Source of the DNA: an uncultured Oscillospiraceae bacterium
GTDB lineage: Bacteria; Bacillota; Clostridia; Oscillospirales; Acutalibacteraceae
Direction of reading: 5' to 3'
Assembly: GCA_900554335.1 (NCBI GenBank)
Contig: USGT01000003.1
Span: 1 to 64,000, forward strand
Length of the DNA stretch: 64,000 bases
A program made the position numbers and the translations under genes. Below are positions 51,426-60,222 of this stretch, in pieces; the first letter of the stretch is position 1, and every line of letters starts with the position of its first letter. A model generated the notes under the pieces. It was not told the origin of the DNA, ran no database searches, and saw nothing but the letters and a program-made list of their open reading frames with translations.

Positions 51426-53741
51426 ATGATTAAAAATCTATTTAAAAATATGAATATATACAAAAAAATTCTTACTGCATTTTTAGGTGTTTTAAGTGTG
51501 GTTGGGATTTTTATGCTCATCACTTGTTTTTTAATCATTTTTAAAATTAAAAATTATTCTTTAAAAGAAATTTCGGGGCTGTCAAGTGAGGTTTTTGAAA
51601 TAGGTGGATCTTCGCTTAAGGAGCAATCAAAAAATAATCTTAAAAATATTTCTTCTTCTCTCTCGAAAAATGTTCAAAATTCGTTGAATAATATTAGTGA
51701 TAAAGTACTGATTTCTTGTGAAAGTATTGAAAAAATTATTCAAAGCCAAAGTAACTTTAAAGGGTTTATTCCTCCGCTTCCTGAAAACACTGTTGTTTCT
51801 GAAGATGGAAAGGGAAGTTCGAAGGCTTATGTTGTGGATTCGGATAGTAATAGTAACGATCCTTTGGTATATTTTATAAATAGTTATCAAAATAATGATA
51901 TAAATAAAGTTAAAACGAATTTTTGGAAAAGCATTAGTGAATCAGAAAGAAAGAAAATTTTAAGTTCTTCTTCTGTTGTTTCTGAAAATATTATTCCTAA
52001 AAATCTTTATCAGCAGCTTCTTTTAATTAGCAATTGTGAATATATTTTTCAGCCTATTTTTAATAATAATGATTGTATTTCTTGCATTTATATTGGAACG
52101 GAATCGGGAATTTACTATAAATATTCTAATGATAATTCTAGTGAAAGGTATGATCCTCGTGAAAGAAGCTGGTACATCGATGCAGTTAAAATGGCTGAAA
52201 AAAGTGATGATCCTGTGTGGCAAAATGTTTATATTTCTAAATCTACAGAAAAATTTTGCATAACATGTTCTAAAGCTTTTAAAAATAAAAACGGTAAAAT
52301 TTTAGGTGTTTGCGCTGTAGATATGTATATTGATGACATTTCGGATTTGATTTTAAAATATAAAATTGGAGAAAGTGGATATAATTTTATAATCGATCAA
52401 AACGGTAATATTGTTATGCACCCGGAATATGCTTCGATTTTTAAAGATGAAAATTCATTTAAAAATTTTAATTTGAGGGAATCAGAGTTTGCAAATGAAA
52501 TATTGAACAAAAAAAGAGATGTTATATCTGCTAAAATAGATAATAAAAACTATTATTTTTCTTTTTTACCAATGGAAATCAACGAATGGACGTGGGTTAG
52601 TGCAGTTTCGGAAGATGAATTGATGCAGCCAATTTATAAAATTGAAAATTTAATTGATGATTCACTTGAAAAAAGTAAAAAATCACTTGAAAAAGATTTT
52701 AATTTTATAATTATTGTATTTTTGATAGTATTTTCTATTAGTTTTATAATTATTTATTTTGTATGCACTAAACTTTCTAAAAATCTTAGTTCACCGATAA
52801 TTAGATTATGTGAAGCGACTAAAAGCATTGGTAGGGGAAATTTTGACCTTAGTGTAGATAAAAATTCAAATGATGAAATAGGCGAATTGGCTAAATCTTT
52901 TAATTCTATGGCTAGAAATTTAAAAAGATATATGAAAAATCTCAAAAAAACTACAGCTGAAAAAGAAAAAGTTCATAGCGAACTTATGATTGCAAATAGA
53001 ATTCAAAAAAGTATGCTTCCATGTATTTTTCCTGCATTTCCAGGGAGAAATGACTTTGATATTTATGCTGTGATGGATCCTGCAAGGGAGGTTGGCGGTG
53101 ATTTTTACGATTTTTTCTTCATTGATGAAAATAGGCTTGCCTTGGTAATCGCTGATGTTTCCGATAAAGGTGTTTCGGCTGCACTTTTTATGGTTGTTGC
53201 AAAAATTCTTATAAAAAATCAGCTTCAAAATGGCGATTTTCCTGCTGAAGTTTTAAAAATTGTGAATAATAGGCTTTGCGAAAATAATGAAGTTGGAATG
53301 TTTGTTACATGTTTTTTAGGCATTTTTGATATAAAAAGTGGAAAATTCACGTATGCTAACGCTGGGCATAATCCACCTTTTTTATATAGAAAATCCGAAG
53401 AAAATTGTACTATTATTACAAGCCCTCATGGATTAGTTTTAGGTGGGACGCCAAACATTAGCTATTTGCAGAGCGAAACTTATCTTTACCCCGGTGATTT
53501 TTTGTTTTTGTATACTGATGGTGTGACAGAGGCCGCAAACAAGAAAGGAAGGCTGTTTTCCCAGCAAAAACTTGAAGAGATCGTTAATTCTTGCGGGAAG
53601 AAAAATGTCACAATCCAAGATTTGATATTTGATATAAAAAGTGAAATAAACAACTTTATTGGAAAAACCGCGGTTTCAGACGATATTACGATGCTTGCGC
53701 TTAAAAATTTTACTGTAAAACCTTCGAAAAATGAAAAATAA
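51426..53741 (+). CDS. Sensor phosphatase: Cache domain, HAMP, SpoIIE/RsbU-type PP2C
   Basis: The 771-residue membrane protein has a first helix (about 14-40), an extracytoplasmic Cache sensor domain (about 45-420, with RYDPRERSWYIDAVK and a VCAVDMYIDDIS strand) and a second helix (about 422-446). A HAMP linker (about 450-505) and a SpoIIE-type PP2C phosphatase (about 530-760) follow. The phosphatase has DPAREVGGDFYDFF, LVIADVSDKGVSAALFM, YANAGHNPPFLY and LYTDGVTEA with the metal-binding Asp residues. RsbU/SpoIIE enzymes dephosphorylate anti-anti-sigma factors, so it may tie an outside signal to a stress sigma factor. No rsb gene lies nearby. Confidence 0.88.
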   Translation: MIKNLFKNMNIYKKILTAFLGVLSVVGIFMLITCFLIIFKIKNYSLKEISGLSSEVFEIGGSSLKEQSKNNLKNISSSLSKNVQNSLNNISDKVLISCESIEKIIQSQSNFKGFIPPLPENTVVSEDGKGSSKAYVVDSDSNSNDPLVYFINSYQNNDINKVKTNFWKSISESERKKILSSSSVVSENIIPKNLYQQLLLISNCEYIFQPIFNNNDCISCIYIGTESGIYYKYSNDNSSERYDPRERSWYIDAVKMAEKSDDPVWQNVYISKSTEKFCITCSKAFKNKNGKILGVCAVDMYIDDISDLILKYKIGESGYNFIIDQNGNIVMHPEYASIFKDENSFKNFNLRESEFANEILNKKRDVISAKIDNKNYYFSFLPMEINEWTWVSAVSEDELMQPIYKIENLIDDSLEKSKKSLEKDFNFIIIVFLIVFSISFIIIYFVCTKLSKNLSSPIIRLCEATKSIGRGNFDLSVDKNSNDEIGELAKSFNSMARNLKRYMKNLKKTTAEKEKVHSELMIANRIQKSMLPCIFPAFPGRNDFDIYAVMDPAREVGGDFYDFFFIDENRLALVIADVSDKGVSAALFMVVAKILIKNQLQNGDFPAEVLKIVNNRLCENNEVGMFVTCFLGIFDIKSGKFTYANAGHNPPFLYRKSEENCTIITSPHGLVLGGTPNISYLQSETYLYPGDFLFLYTDGVTEAANKKGRLFSQQKLEEIVNSCGKKNVTIQDLIFDIKSEINNFIGKTAVSDDITMLALKNFTVKPSKNEK

Positions 53742-53771
53742 TTTTTGGGTATAGCATTTTTTTGAATGCTG

Positions 53772-53780
53772 TGATATAAT
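53772..53780 (+). promoter_or_regulatory. Extended -10 promoter of rnpB
   Basis: TGATATAAT directly upstream of the RNase P RNA gene; no good -35 is seen, as usual for extended -10 promoters. Confidence 0.6.
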
Positions 53781-53789
53781 GAAAAAAAT

Positions 53790-54120
53790 GAGTAAGCTAG
53801 GCAATCGCGCATGGCGCAAGCTGTGTGAGGAAAGTCCGAACTCCATAGAGCAGGTTAACGGTTAACGACCGCCGAGGGTGACCTTAGGGACAGTGCAACA
53901 GAGATATACCGCCTCAATTTGAGGTAAGGGTGGAAAGGCGAGGTAAGAGCTCACCGGCATGCGGGAGACTGTATGGCCATGTAAACCCTAACCGGAGCAA
54001 CACCGTATGGTAAAAGATGTGCTTGCTCGGCACAAAAATAGGTGGCACCGAGCTGTGGTGGTAACACCCAGCCAAGATAGATGATTGCCCACGACAGAAT
54101 TCGGCTTATCGGTTTACTCA
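53790..54120 (+). ncRNA. rnpB: RNase P RNA
   Basis: The sequence has the conserved RNase P cores. GAGGAAAGTCCGAACTCC lies near the 5' end, AACAGAGATATACCGCC follows, and ACGACAGAATTCGGCTTAT lies near the 3' end. The two ends (GAGTAAGC and TTACTC) pair to form helix P1. It processes tRNA 5' ends. Ends are set by the P1 pairing and may be off by a few bases. Confidence 0.95.
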
Positions 54121-54152
54121 TTTTTTATTTTAAAATTCAGGTGAAGGCAAAG

Positions 54153-54527
54153 ATGATGTATTCAATTCTTGCTGTTTTTCCGGTTCCTAATATGAATAAA
54201 ACTGCTGATTTTTATGTTAGAAATTTAGGATTTAGATGCGTGGAGTACACGGATTCATCAGAGCCGCATATATGTTTGTACAAAGATAATATTGAAATCA
54301 TTTTAACTGATTCAAAAGGTAAAAAAGTGGTTCCGAATCGTGAACTTTACGGTTATGGATACGATACTTATGTGATTGTAGATAATCAGGAGGCATTACA
54401 AAAAGAGTTTGAATCTAAGAAACTTAAAATTGTAAGGAGAGTTTCTGAAACGGATTATGGCAATAAAGAACTTGTTTTGGAAGACATAGATGGCAGGTGG
54501 CTTGGATTTGGGATGAAAATTCGTTAG
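54153..54527 (+). CDS. VOC-family (glyoxalase/bleomycin-resistance fold) protein
   Basis: The 124-residue protein has two beta-alpha-beta-beta-beta units in VOC style: ILAVFPVPNMNKTADFYVRN, LGFRCVEYTDSSEPHICLY, then VSETDYGNKELVLEDIDGRW. Members include glyoxalase I, dioxygenases and drug-binding resistance proteins; which applies is not clear. ATG at 54153 follows AGGTGAAGG. It begins about 30 bases after rnpB. Confidence 0.8.
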   Translation: MMYSILAVFPVPNMNKTADFYVRNLGFRCVEYTDSSEPHICLYKDNIEIILTDSKGKKVVPNRELYGYGYDTYVIVDNQEALQKEFESKKLKIVRRVSETDYGNKELVLEDIDGRWLGFGMKIR

Positions 54528-54573
54528 AAAATTTATGAATTTTACTAAATGTAACATATTTTGTTTTAGTGTA

Positions 54574-54602
54574 TTGACATACGTTTTGTAATGAAATATA
54601 AT
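54574..54602 (+). promoter_or_regulatory. Promoter of the tRNA-Trp/tRNA-Thr pair
   Basis: TTGACA, a 17-base spacer and TATAAT, a consensus promoter eleven bases upstream of tRNA-Trp. Confidence 0.85.
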
Positions 54603-54612
54603 ATAAACGCAT

Positions 54613-54688
54613 AGGGGTATAGCTCAGTTGGTAGAGCATCGGTCTCCAAAACCGAGTGTCGAGGGTTCGAGTCCTTCTGCCCCTGCCA
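54613..54688 (+). tRNA. tRNA-Trp (anticodon CCA)
   Basis: Acceptor AGGGGTA pairs with TGCCCCT; stem TCGGT/ACCGA holds loop CTCCAAA, anticodon CCA. The 3' CCA is encoded. Confidence 0.95.
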
Positions 54689-54698
54689 GCAAAGTTTT

Positions 54699-54774
<76 letters not shown>

Positions 54775-54845
54775 TTATTTATATTTATAATTTTAAAAGA
54801 TGTTTAGTGCGCTAAATGTCTTTATTTTTTTGGTTGGTGATTATT

Positions 54846-55829
54846 GTGAAATCAGAAATTTTGGAAACTGCTCCGAAAATTTTGAAAGGTTTTCTGGGTT
54901 ATCTTCAAACTGTTAGAGGGAAATCCATTAAAACCGTTGAAGAATATTTTTGCGATTTGCGAACTTTTTTTAGATATTTGAAAATAAAGCAAGGCAAATT
55001 CACCAAAAATGATGATTTTAGTAAGATTCCAATTGACGATATTGACATTGATGATATTAAAAAAATCAATCTTACGAGTGTTTATGAATACGTGAATTAT
55101 TTGGCTGAAGAAAGGGAAAACGGTGCTGCATCGCGCTCGAGGAAGGTTAGCAGCCTCAGAACTTTTTTTAAATATTTAACTCACAAGGCGAATCTTCTGG
55201 AAATTAACCCGGTTGAGCAGCTTGAAACGCCGAAACTTTCAAAAACTCTTCCTAAATTTTTGAGTTTTGAACAAAGTAAAAAGCTTCTTGAAACGGTTTT
55301 GAATTCTCCGAGCGAGTTTAAAGAAAGGGATTACTGCATTATAACTTTGTTTCTAAATTGCGGAATGAGGCTTTCGGAGCTTGCGGGGATTAACCTTAGA
55401 GACATTGGCGATGATTCGACTTTAAAGATTCGAGGAAAAGGCGACAAAGAAAGAATGATTTACCTTAATCATGCTTGCACAAGCGCAATTGAAAATTATA
55501 TGAAGGTTAGGCCGCGAGATGGCGTTAAAGATAAAGATGCCCTTTTTATTAGCCGGCTTAAAAACAGAATGAGCGTGAAAACAATTCAATTCATGGTTAG
55601 CAATTATCTTTCTAGCGCTGGCCTTGCAAACACGGGCTGCACGGTTCACAAGCTTCGCCACACCGCTGCAACTCTTATGTATCAGCATGGAGACGTTGAT
55701 ATCCGGGTTTTAAAAGACATTCTTGGCCATGAAAACCTTGGAACTACCGAAATTTACACTCATCTTGCTAGCAAGCAAGTTCAAGAAGCAATGAAATCAA
55801 ATCCTCTGGCTGAAATTGAAGCTGATTAA
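54846..55829 (+). CDS. XerC/XerD-type tyrosine recombinase
   Basis: The 327-residue protein has an N-terminal core-binding SAM-like domain and a C-terminal catalytic domain with all tyrosine-recombinase residues. These are R in NCGMRLSEL, K in RGKGDKER, HxxR in HKLRHTAATL, H in ILGHENLGTTEIYTH and the Tyr in the same motif. Length and motifs fit Xer enzymes that resolve chromosome dimers rather than phage integrases. The start is uncertain: GTG at 54846 is near a weak GGTTGGTGA, while ATG at 54816 has no site. Confidence 0.88.
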   Translation: MKSEILETAPKILKGFLGYLQTVRGKSIKTVEEYFCDLRTFFRYLKIKQGKFTKNDDFSKIPIDDIDIDDIKKINLTSVYEYVNYLAEERENGAASRSRKVSSLRTFFKYLTHKANLLEINPVEQLETPKLSKTLPKFLSFEQSKKLLETVLNSPSEFKERDYCIITLFLNCGMRLSELAGINLRDIGDDSTLKIRGKGDKERMIYLNHACTSAIENYMKVRPRDGVKDKDALFISRLKNRMSVKTIQFMVSNYLSSAGLANTGCTVHKLRHTAATLMYQHGDVDIRVLKDILGHENLGTTEIYTHLASKQVQEAMKSNPLAEIEAD

Positions 55830-55866
55830 AAATTTTGTTAAAAAATATTATTTTAGAAAGTTTTTA

Positions 55867-55928
55867 TTGACATTTTAGGTGTAAATATATAAAATAATAT
55901 CTGTCCAAAAGGATAGATATTATTTTTT
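55867..55928 (+). promoter_or_regulatory. Promoter overlapping a palindrome with T-tract
   Basis: TTGACA (55867-55872), a 17-base spacer and TAAAAT (55890-55895) form a promoter. An 11-bp inverted repeat with loop AAAA (55896-55921) follows at once and is trailed by ATTTTTT. It could end the upstream recombinase transcript, or be an operator at the start site of the next gene, or both. Confidence 0.55.
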
Positions 55929-55943
55929 GAGGAGGAATTTACT

Positions 55944-56333
55944 ATGGAAGACAAAAGGTATAATTTATTATCTAGAATGGGTAAGGATTTTGTTAAACGT
56001 GAGAAAAAGGAACTTTCAAATTTTGATCTAATTAAAGAACTAAGTTTAGATCAAGCTAGAAGATTCGGAAATTATAGTGGAGCATTAGTTACAAATTTGG
56101 AAATTTACGCAAATGAAAAATCATCTTCAGAAGATAAAGTTGCAGCTTTAGAAGCTGTTAAATCAAATTATACGAAGGTAGTTGATTTTGCAAGAAAATA
56201 TAGAACATGTTTTGAAGCTAGAAAGGTGCTTTTGATGTGTGAAGCCAAAATGATTTCAGCCAAAATTAATCCTGCTAAACTTAATGAAGAGATTAGAGAA
56301 GTTAAAACCAATAATGAAGATAAAGAAGGCTAA
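55944..56333 (+). CDS. Hypothetical helical protein
   Basis: This 129-residue protein starts with ATG behind GAGGAGGAA. It is charged and helical throughout, with no signal peptide, membrane segment or motif I recognise. It has its own promoter and terminator, so it is expressed alone. Confidence 0.7.
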   Translation: MEDKRYNLLSRMGKDFVKREKKELSNFDLIKELSLDQARRFGNYSGALVTNLEIYANEKSSSEDKVAALEAVKSNYTKVVDFARKYRTCFEARKVLLMCEAKMISAKINPAKLNEEIREVKTNNEDKEG

Positions 56334-56357
56334 TAGTTTATAATAATTAAAAAAAGA

Positions 56358-56400
56358 CTTCCGGTGAAAGTGAAAATCATCGGGAGCCTTTTATTTTTTT
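56358..56400 (+). terminator. Terminator of the 55944 gene
   Basis: CTTCCGGTGA pairs with TCATCGGGAG (two G-U) and is followed by CCTTTTATTTTTTT. Confidence 0.8.
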
Positions 56401-56429
56401 AGTTAAAACTCAAAATATTAAAGAAAAAA

Positions 56430-56669
56430 TTATTTAACGAGATAAGATTTTATGAGAATCTTTAGAAGCTCATATCTGTCAACGGTTTGAATCATATTTC
56501 GTGCATTGTTGTAAGTAGTAATGTAAGTTGGGTCGCCCGAAAGTATGTAACCAGTGATTTGGTTAACGGCATCGTAGCCTTTGGCGATGAGTGAGTCGTA
56601 AACCGAAGTTAGAATATTTTTTGAGTCCACATCGCTGCTGAGTGAAAAAGTTATGGTCTCGTCGCACAT
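56430..56669 (-). CDS. ireB: IreB-family regulatory protein
   Basis: The 79-residue protein matches the UPF0297/IreB family nearly throughout: ETITFSLSSDVDSKNILTSV, YDSLIAKGYDAVNQITGYI, LSGDPTYITTYNNARNMI, ELLKILI. In Enterococcus IreB is a small target of the IreK Ser/Thr kinase in cell-wall stress. In Firmicutes it usually lies with ruvX and mtfA-type genes; here it stands near aroQ. ATG at 56669 is preferred to GTG at 56678, which overlaps the GAGGTG ribosome site. Confidence 0.93.
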   Translation of the reverse strand: MCDETITFSLSSDVDSKNILTSVYDSLIAKGYDAVNQITGYILSGDPTYITTYNNARNMIQTVDRYELLKILIKSYLVK

Positions 56670-56743
56670 ATTTATCACCTCGTATAAATTTAGTTATGAG
56701 TATCATACAATTATTTAAAAAAATTTTCAAGTTAATTATTTAT

Positions 56744-57181
56744 TTAAATTAATTCTTTTATTGCATTTAATGCAAGGAGATATCCATTTTTGCCAAAACC
56801 TACAATTTGGCCAACGCAAACTTCTGAAATAACCGAGTGGCGCCGGAATTCTTCGCGGTTGTAAATGTTTGTAACGTGAACTTCAATGAAAGGAATTCTC
56901 ACAAAAGAAATGGCATCCCTGATCGCGTAGCTGTAATGCCCAAGCGCACCAGGATTGATAATTACGCCTTCGCAATTTTCCTTTAAGCTGTGAATTTTGT
57001 CAATAATGGCGCCTTCCCAGTTGCTTTGAAAAACTTCGCAGTTTAAAGAAAGGCTTTCTCCATGCTCGATTATCTGAGATTTTATGCTTTCGGCTGTTTC
57101 TTCTCCGTAAATTCCTTTCTGCCTTATGCCAGTCATGTTAAGGTTAGGGCCGAGCAATATGGCTACGTTTTTCTTCCTCAT
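56744..57181 (-). CDS. aroQ: Type II 3-dehydroquinate dehydratase AroQ
   Basis: The 145-residue protein carries the type II signatures. LLGPNLNMTG with a conserved Asn, the GIYG loop Tyr, QSNWEGAIIDKIH, IINPGALGHYSYAIRDAI and EVHVTNIYNREEFRRHS with the catalytic His are all present. It makes 3-dehydroshikimate in the shikimate pathway. Its ATG overlaps the TGA of yqeG (ATGA), so the two are translationally coupled. Confidence 0.95.
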   Translation of the reverse strand: MRKKNVAILLGPNLNMTGIRQKGIYGEETAESIKSQIIEHGESLSLNCEVFQSNWEGAIIDKIHSLKENCEGVIINPGALGHYSYAIRDAISFVRIPFIEVHVTNIYNREEFRRHSVISEVCVGQIVGFGKNGYLLALNAIKELI

Positions 57182-57705
57182 TTTTTACTAACCTCCGAAT
57201 ATTCTCTAAAATTTACGTTCTTTTCAGGGGCAATTTTCTCTTTAACAAATTTTTCAAAAAATCTTTTTATTTTGAAAAGCAAAGTCTTATTCTCGGTGAT
57301 AGGCTCGACGAGCAAAGATCTTACTTTGAAAATATTCGAGACTAAAATATCAGTGAATATTTGGTCTCCAATGACTAAAACATTTGATTTTTCGCAAGAA
57401 ATTTCGTTTATTGCTCTTTTTAGGCCATTTGTGAGCGGTTTCATTCCAAAAGAAATGAAAGGCACGCCTATTTTTTCAGCAAATGATTTTACCCTTTTTT
57501 TCATGTTGTTTGAAAGTAAAATTACTTTAATTCCGTTTTCTTTTAGGTTTTCAATCCAGTTTTTCACGCTCAAGTCAGGGCTTGAAACCTTTCTTGCAAC
57601 CAAAGTGTCGTCAACGTCCAAGATTATTCCTTTTATTCCTTCACTTTCCAAAAAGCCGAGATTTATATCAGTGACTTTGCAAGCAAAATAAGTAGGTTGT
57701 AACAT
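57178..57705 (-). CDS. yqeG: YqeG-family HAD phosphatase
   Basis: The 175-residue protein is HAD-type: DVDDTL (motif I), LLSNNMKKRVKSFAEKIGVP, and GDQIFTDILVSNI (motif IV). YqeG/GEP4 relatives dephosphorylate phosphatidylglycerophosphate in some organisms, so a lipid role is possible. In Firmicutes yqeG usually heads a cluster with yqeH and aroE; here it precedes aroQ. Confidence 0.88.
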   Translation of the reverse strand: MLQPTYFACKVTDINLGFLESEGIKGIILDVDDTLVARKVSSPDLSVKNWIENLKENGIKVILLSNNMKKRVKSFAEKIGVPFISFGMKPLTNGLKRAINEISCEKSNVLVIGDQIFTDILVSNIFKVRSLLVEPITENKTLLFKIKRFFEKFVKEKIAPEKNVNFREYSEVSKK

Positions 57706-57738
57706 TAAAAGTAGCCTCCATAAAAACCTGTAAATTAA

Positions 57739-57776
57739 TTCCCCTCAAGAACTAAACGTCTCGAGGGGGAAAGTTT
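57739..57776. terminator. Inverted repeat behind rpsU, probable terminator
   Basis: TTCCCCTC(A)AGA and TCT(C)GAGGGGGAA form a strong stem. The T-tract lies on the plus-strand side, while the gene upstream on the minus strand is rpsU, so it may act as a partial terminator between rpsU and yqeG. Confidence 0.5.
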
Positions 57777-57778
57777 TT

Positions 57779-58078
57779 TTACCATCTACCGCTGCCGCCG
57801 TATCTGCCCATCTTTTTATGTCTACGTGCTTCTTTGGATTTCTTTTTGCGCTTCACGGAGGGTTTGTCATATGCTTCCCTTTTACGGATTTCAGAAATTA
57901 TTCCGGAACTTTGCTTTTTGAATTTCCGAAGTGCACTTTCCAAAGACTCAGTCTTCTTCGAAAGATGCTTAGAACTTTCGTCACTCGTCTGAACAGCTTC
58001 GCTTTCAGGTGAGCTTTCGTTTGAGTTAACTTTATCAGCTGACACATTATTAACGATGGATTTTTTTCCGTCTTCCAC
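57779..58078 (-). CDS. rpsU: Ribosomal protein bS21 with N-terminal extension
   Basis: Residues about 43-99 are bS21: [46 protein letters not shown]. The first ~42 residues are an acidic Ser/Glu/Asp-rich extension that ordinary S21 (about 58-70 residues) lacks. The extension is real: GTG at 58078 has AGGAGG seven bases upstream and no other start lies near the core. The protein ends in a Gly-rich tail [10 protein letters not shown]21 helps 30S subunits start translation. Confidence 0.88.
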   Translation of the reverse strand: MEDGKKSIVNNVSADKVNSNESSPESEAVQTSDESSKHLSKKTESLESALRKFKKQSSGIISEIRKREAYDKPSVKRKKKSKEARRHKKMGRYGGSGRW

Positions 58079-58368
58079 TTACTTCCCTCCTATCCGCTTA
58101 AAAACAGGATTTTCATACTTGTATACATCAATATTTTAGTAAATTGGGTATTTTTATGTATAAATAAACCAACAATCAACTAATCATGAAAATACACATC
58201 GGTAATTATACAATATTCGCAAATGTATTGTCAAGTTATACTAGCAAGTATATTTTTTTACTTTAATAAATAGATAAAACGTAAATTTTTGAAAAATCGT
58301 CATGCACTTTACTTTTCCCATGTTTAGAGGTATAATTTTAACTGAAATTTTGAAAAAGAGGGTAGCAT

Positions 58369-59373
58369 ATGCAGTCAGAAAAAGTTTCGGTCATAGTGCC
58401 TATTTTGAATGAAGAAAAATATATAGAAAAATTTTTAGACTCAATTTTGGAGCAGGATTATCCCAAGGAAAATTTGGAAATAATTTTGGTTGATGGGATG
58501 TCGACGGATAAAACAAGGGAAATAATTAAATCTTATGCTGAAAAATTCAGCTTTATGAAACTCGTTGATAACGAGAAAAAAACGGTTCAGTATGCGCTTA
58601 ATTTAGGAATAGAAAATTCTTCAGGTGAGTATATCGTCAGGATGGATGCCCATGCTTGGTATGCCAAAGATTACGTTTCGAAATGCATAGAATATTTGAA
58701 AAAAACCAATGCTGAAAATGTTGGCGGGCCAACAATAGTTAAAGGAAAAAGCCGGATTCAAAAAGTTATTGCTGCGGCTTATTCATGCCCGTTTGCGCTT
58801 GGCGGAAGCAGCCACTACAAAAGCGACTTCGAAGGCTATGCCGACACTGTTTCGTGGGGCTCTTTTAGAAGAGATTACTTAGTTTCGATTGGAATGTATG
58901 ATGAAAACATGCCCAGAAGTGAAGACGACGACCTAAACTTCAGGATTGCAAAAAACGGCGGTAAAATTTTTATTACCCCGAAAATTAAGAGCGAATATTA
59001 CCCCAAAGAAACTTTTTCGAAGCTTTTTAGGCAATATTTTGAGTACGGCGTTTGGAAAATAGCGCTTATCAAAAAGCACGGTAAACCGCCGAGAATCACG
59101 CAGTTTATTCCTATGATTTTCGTTCTGTTTTTGGGCGGGTTTGGTCTTCTTTCGTTTTTTTCGAAAGCATTTGCCCAGCTTTGGATTTTAGGCATTTCGC
59201 TTTACACGGCGCTTAACTTTTATTTTTCGTTTAAAAGCGAAGCCCTTGAAAAAACTTCCGACAAACTGCTTTTAATGTGGGCAAATTTCGTCATGCACGT
59301 TTCTTACGGCGCGGGGTTTATTGCTGGAATATTTAAATTTTGGAATAATAATTGGAGGAAGCATGAAAATTAA
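58369..59373 (+). CDS. GT2-family glycosyltransferase, membrane-anchored
   Basis: The 334-residue protein has a GT-A domain: VSVIVPILNEEKYIEKFLDS, ILVDGMSTDKT, YIVRMDAHAWY with the DxD-type Asp residues and SEDDDLNFRIAKNGG. Two C-terminal membrane helices follow (about 235-285). The build resembles ExoA-type transferases that add sugars to lipid-linked chains. It heads the wall-polymer operon; the next gene overlaps it by eleven bases. Confidence 0.85.
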   Translation: MQSEKVSVIVPILNEEKYIEKFLDSILEQDYPKENLEIILVDGMSTDKTREIIKSYAEKFSFMKLVDNEKKTVQYALNLGIENSSGEYIVRMDAHAWYAKDYVSKCIEYLKKTNAENVGGPTIVKGKSRIQKVIAAAYSCPFALGGSSHYKSDFEGYADTVSWGSFRRDYLVSIGMYDENMPRSEDDDLNFRIAKNGGKIFITPKIKSEYYPKETFSKLFRQYFEYGVWKIALIKKHGKPPRITQFIPMIFVLFLGGFGLLSFFSKAFAQLWILGISLYTALNFYFSFKSEALEKTSDKLLLMWANFVMHVSYGAGFIAGIFKFWNNNWRKHEN

Positions 59374-60205
59374 TGACAAACCGCTTTCGCTGAGCAGTGA
59401 AGAGCTGAGAAAACTTCAAATGAAAAGCCTTGAGATACTTCTTTATTTCAAAAAGTTTTGCGATGAAAACGGGCTTCTTTTCTACCTTTGCGGGGGCTGC
59501 TGCATTGGTGCTATTCGCCACAAAGGGTTTATTCCGTGGGATGATGATATTGACGTTTTCATGCCGAGGCAAGACTACGAAAAGCTTTTCACGCTTTGGA
59601 GTAAAAAGGCTGACACTAAAAAATACTCATGTTTGAGAACCACAAAAGATCAGTTCATTGGCAATGTTATGACGACTATTGTTGACAATGAAACCGAGGT
59701 TATTCGCCCGTGGCAAAAGGGCAAAGACGGCCACAAAGGCGTGATGATTGATGTGCTTCCGCTCGACGGGTGCGCCCCTAAAGGCATGAAAAGAAAGATG
59801 CAAATGATTTACAGCATGATTTTTTCTCTTTACTGCTCAAAAATGGTTCCAGTTAACCACGGCAAGCTGGTTTCAGCGGTTTCGAAAGTTCTTCTTTCGA
59901 TTGTTCCGGGTGATAATCTTAAATATAAAATTTGGAAATTCGCCGAAAAACAAATGAGCAAATATAAAATTTCGGACTCAAAATATATAACTGAGCTGTG
60001 CGCAGGGCCACATTACATGAAAAATGAATACCCCAAAGAAATATTCGAAAAAGCGGTTTACAAAGACTTCGAGGGCTACAGTTTGCCGCTTCCGGTGGGG
60101 TATGATGAGTATCTTAAAATAGCTTTTGGCGACTACATGAAGCTGCCGCCCGAAGAAAAAAGAAAAGCGCACCACGACATAGTTTACATGAATTTAGAAA
60201 AGTAA
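59363..60205 (+). CDS. LicD-family phosphotransferase
   Basis: The 280-residue protein matches LicD: FCDENGLLFYLCGGCCIGAI, RHKGFIPWDDDIDVFMPRQD with the catalytic Asp-Asp pair, GVMIDVLPLD. LicD enzymes move phosphocholine or other phospho-alcohols onto teichoic acid and surface glycans. ATG at 59363 follows GGAGG. Neighbours tarI and tarJ supply CDP-ribitol, so a ribitol-phosphate or phosphocholine-type decoration is likely. Confidence 0.88.
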   Translation: MKINDKPLSLSSEELRKLQMKSLEILLYFKKFCDENGLLFYLCGGCCIGAIRHKGFIPWDDDIDVFMPRQDYEKLFTLWSKKADTKKYSCLRTTKDQFIGNVMTTIVDNETEVIRPWQKGKDGHKGVMIDVLPLDGCAPKGMKRKMQMIYSMIFSLYCSKMVPVNHGKLVSAVSKVLLSIVPGDNLKYKIWKFAEKQMSKYKISDSKYITELCAGPHYMKNEYPKEIFEKAVYKDFEGYSLPLPVGYDEYLKIAFGDYMKLPPEEKRKAHHDIVYMNLEK

Positions 60206-60222
60206 AATCACGGAGGTTAAAA

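Noticed and set aside
54846..55829. Xer recombinase as a phage integrase next to tRNA genes
   Set aside because: Length and motifs fit XerC/D, no att-like repeat of the tRNA ends and no phage genes lie nearby.
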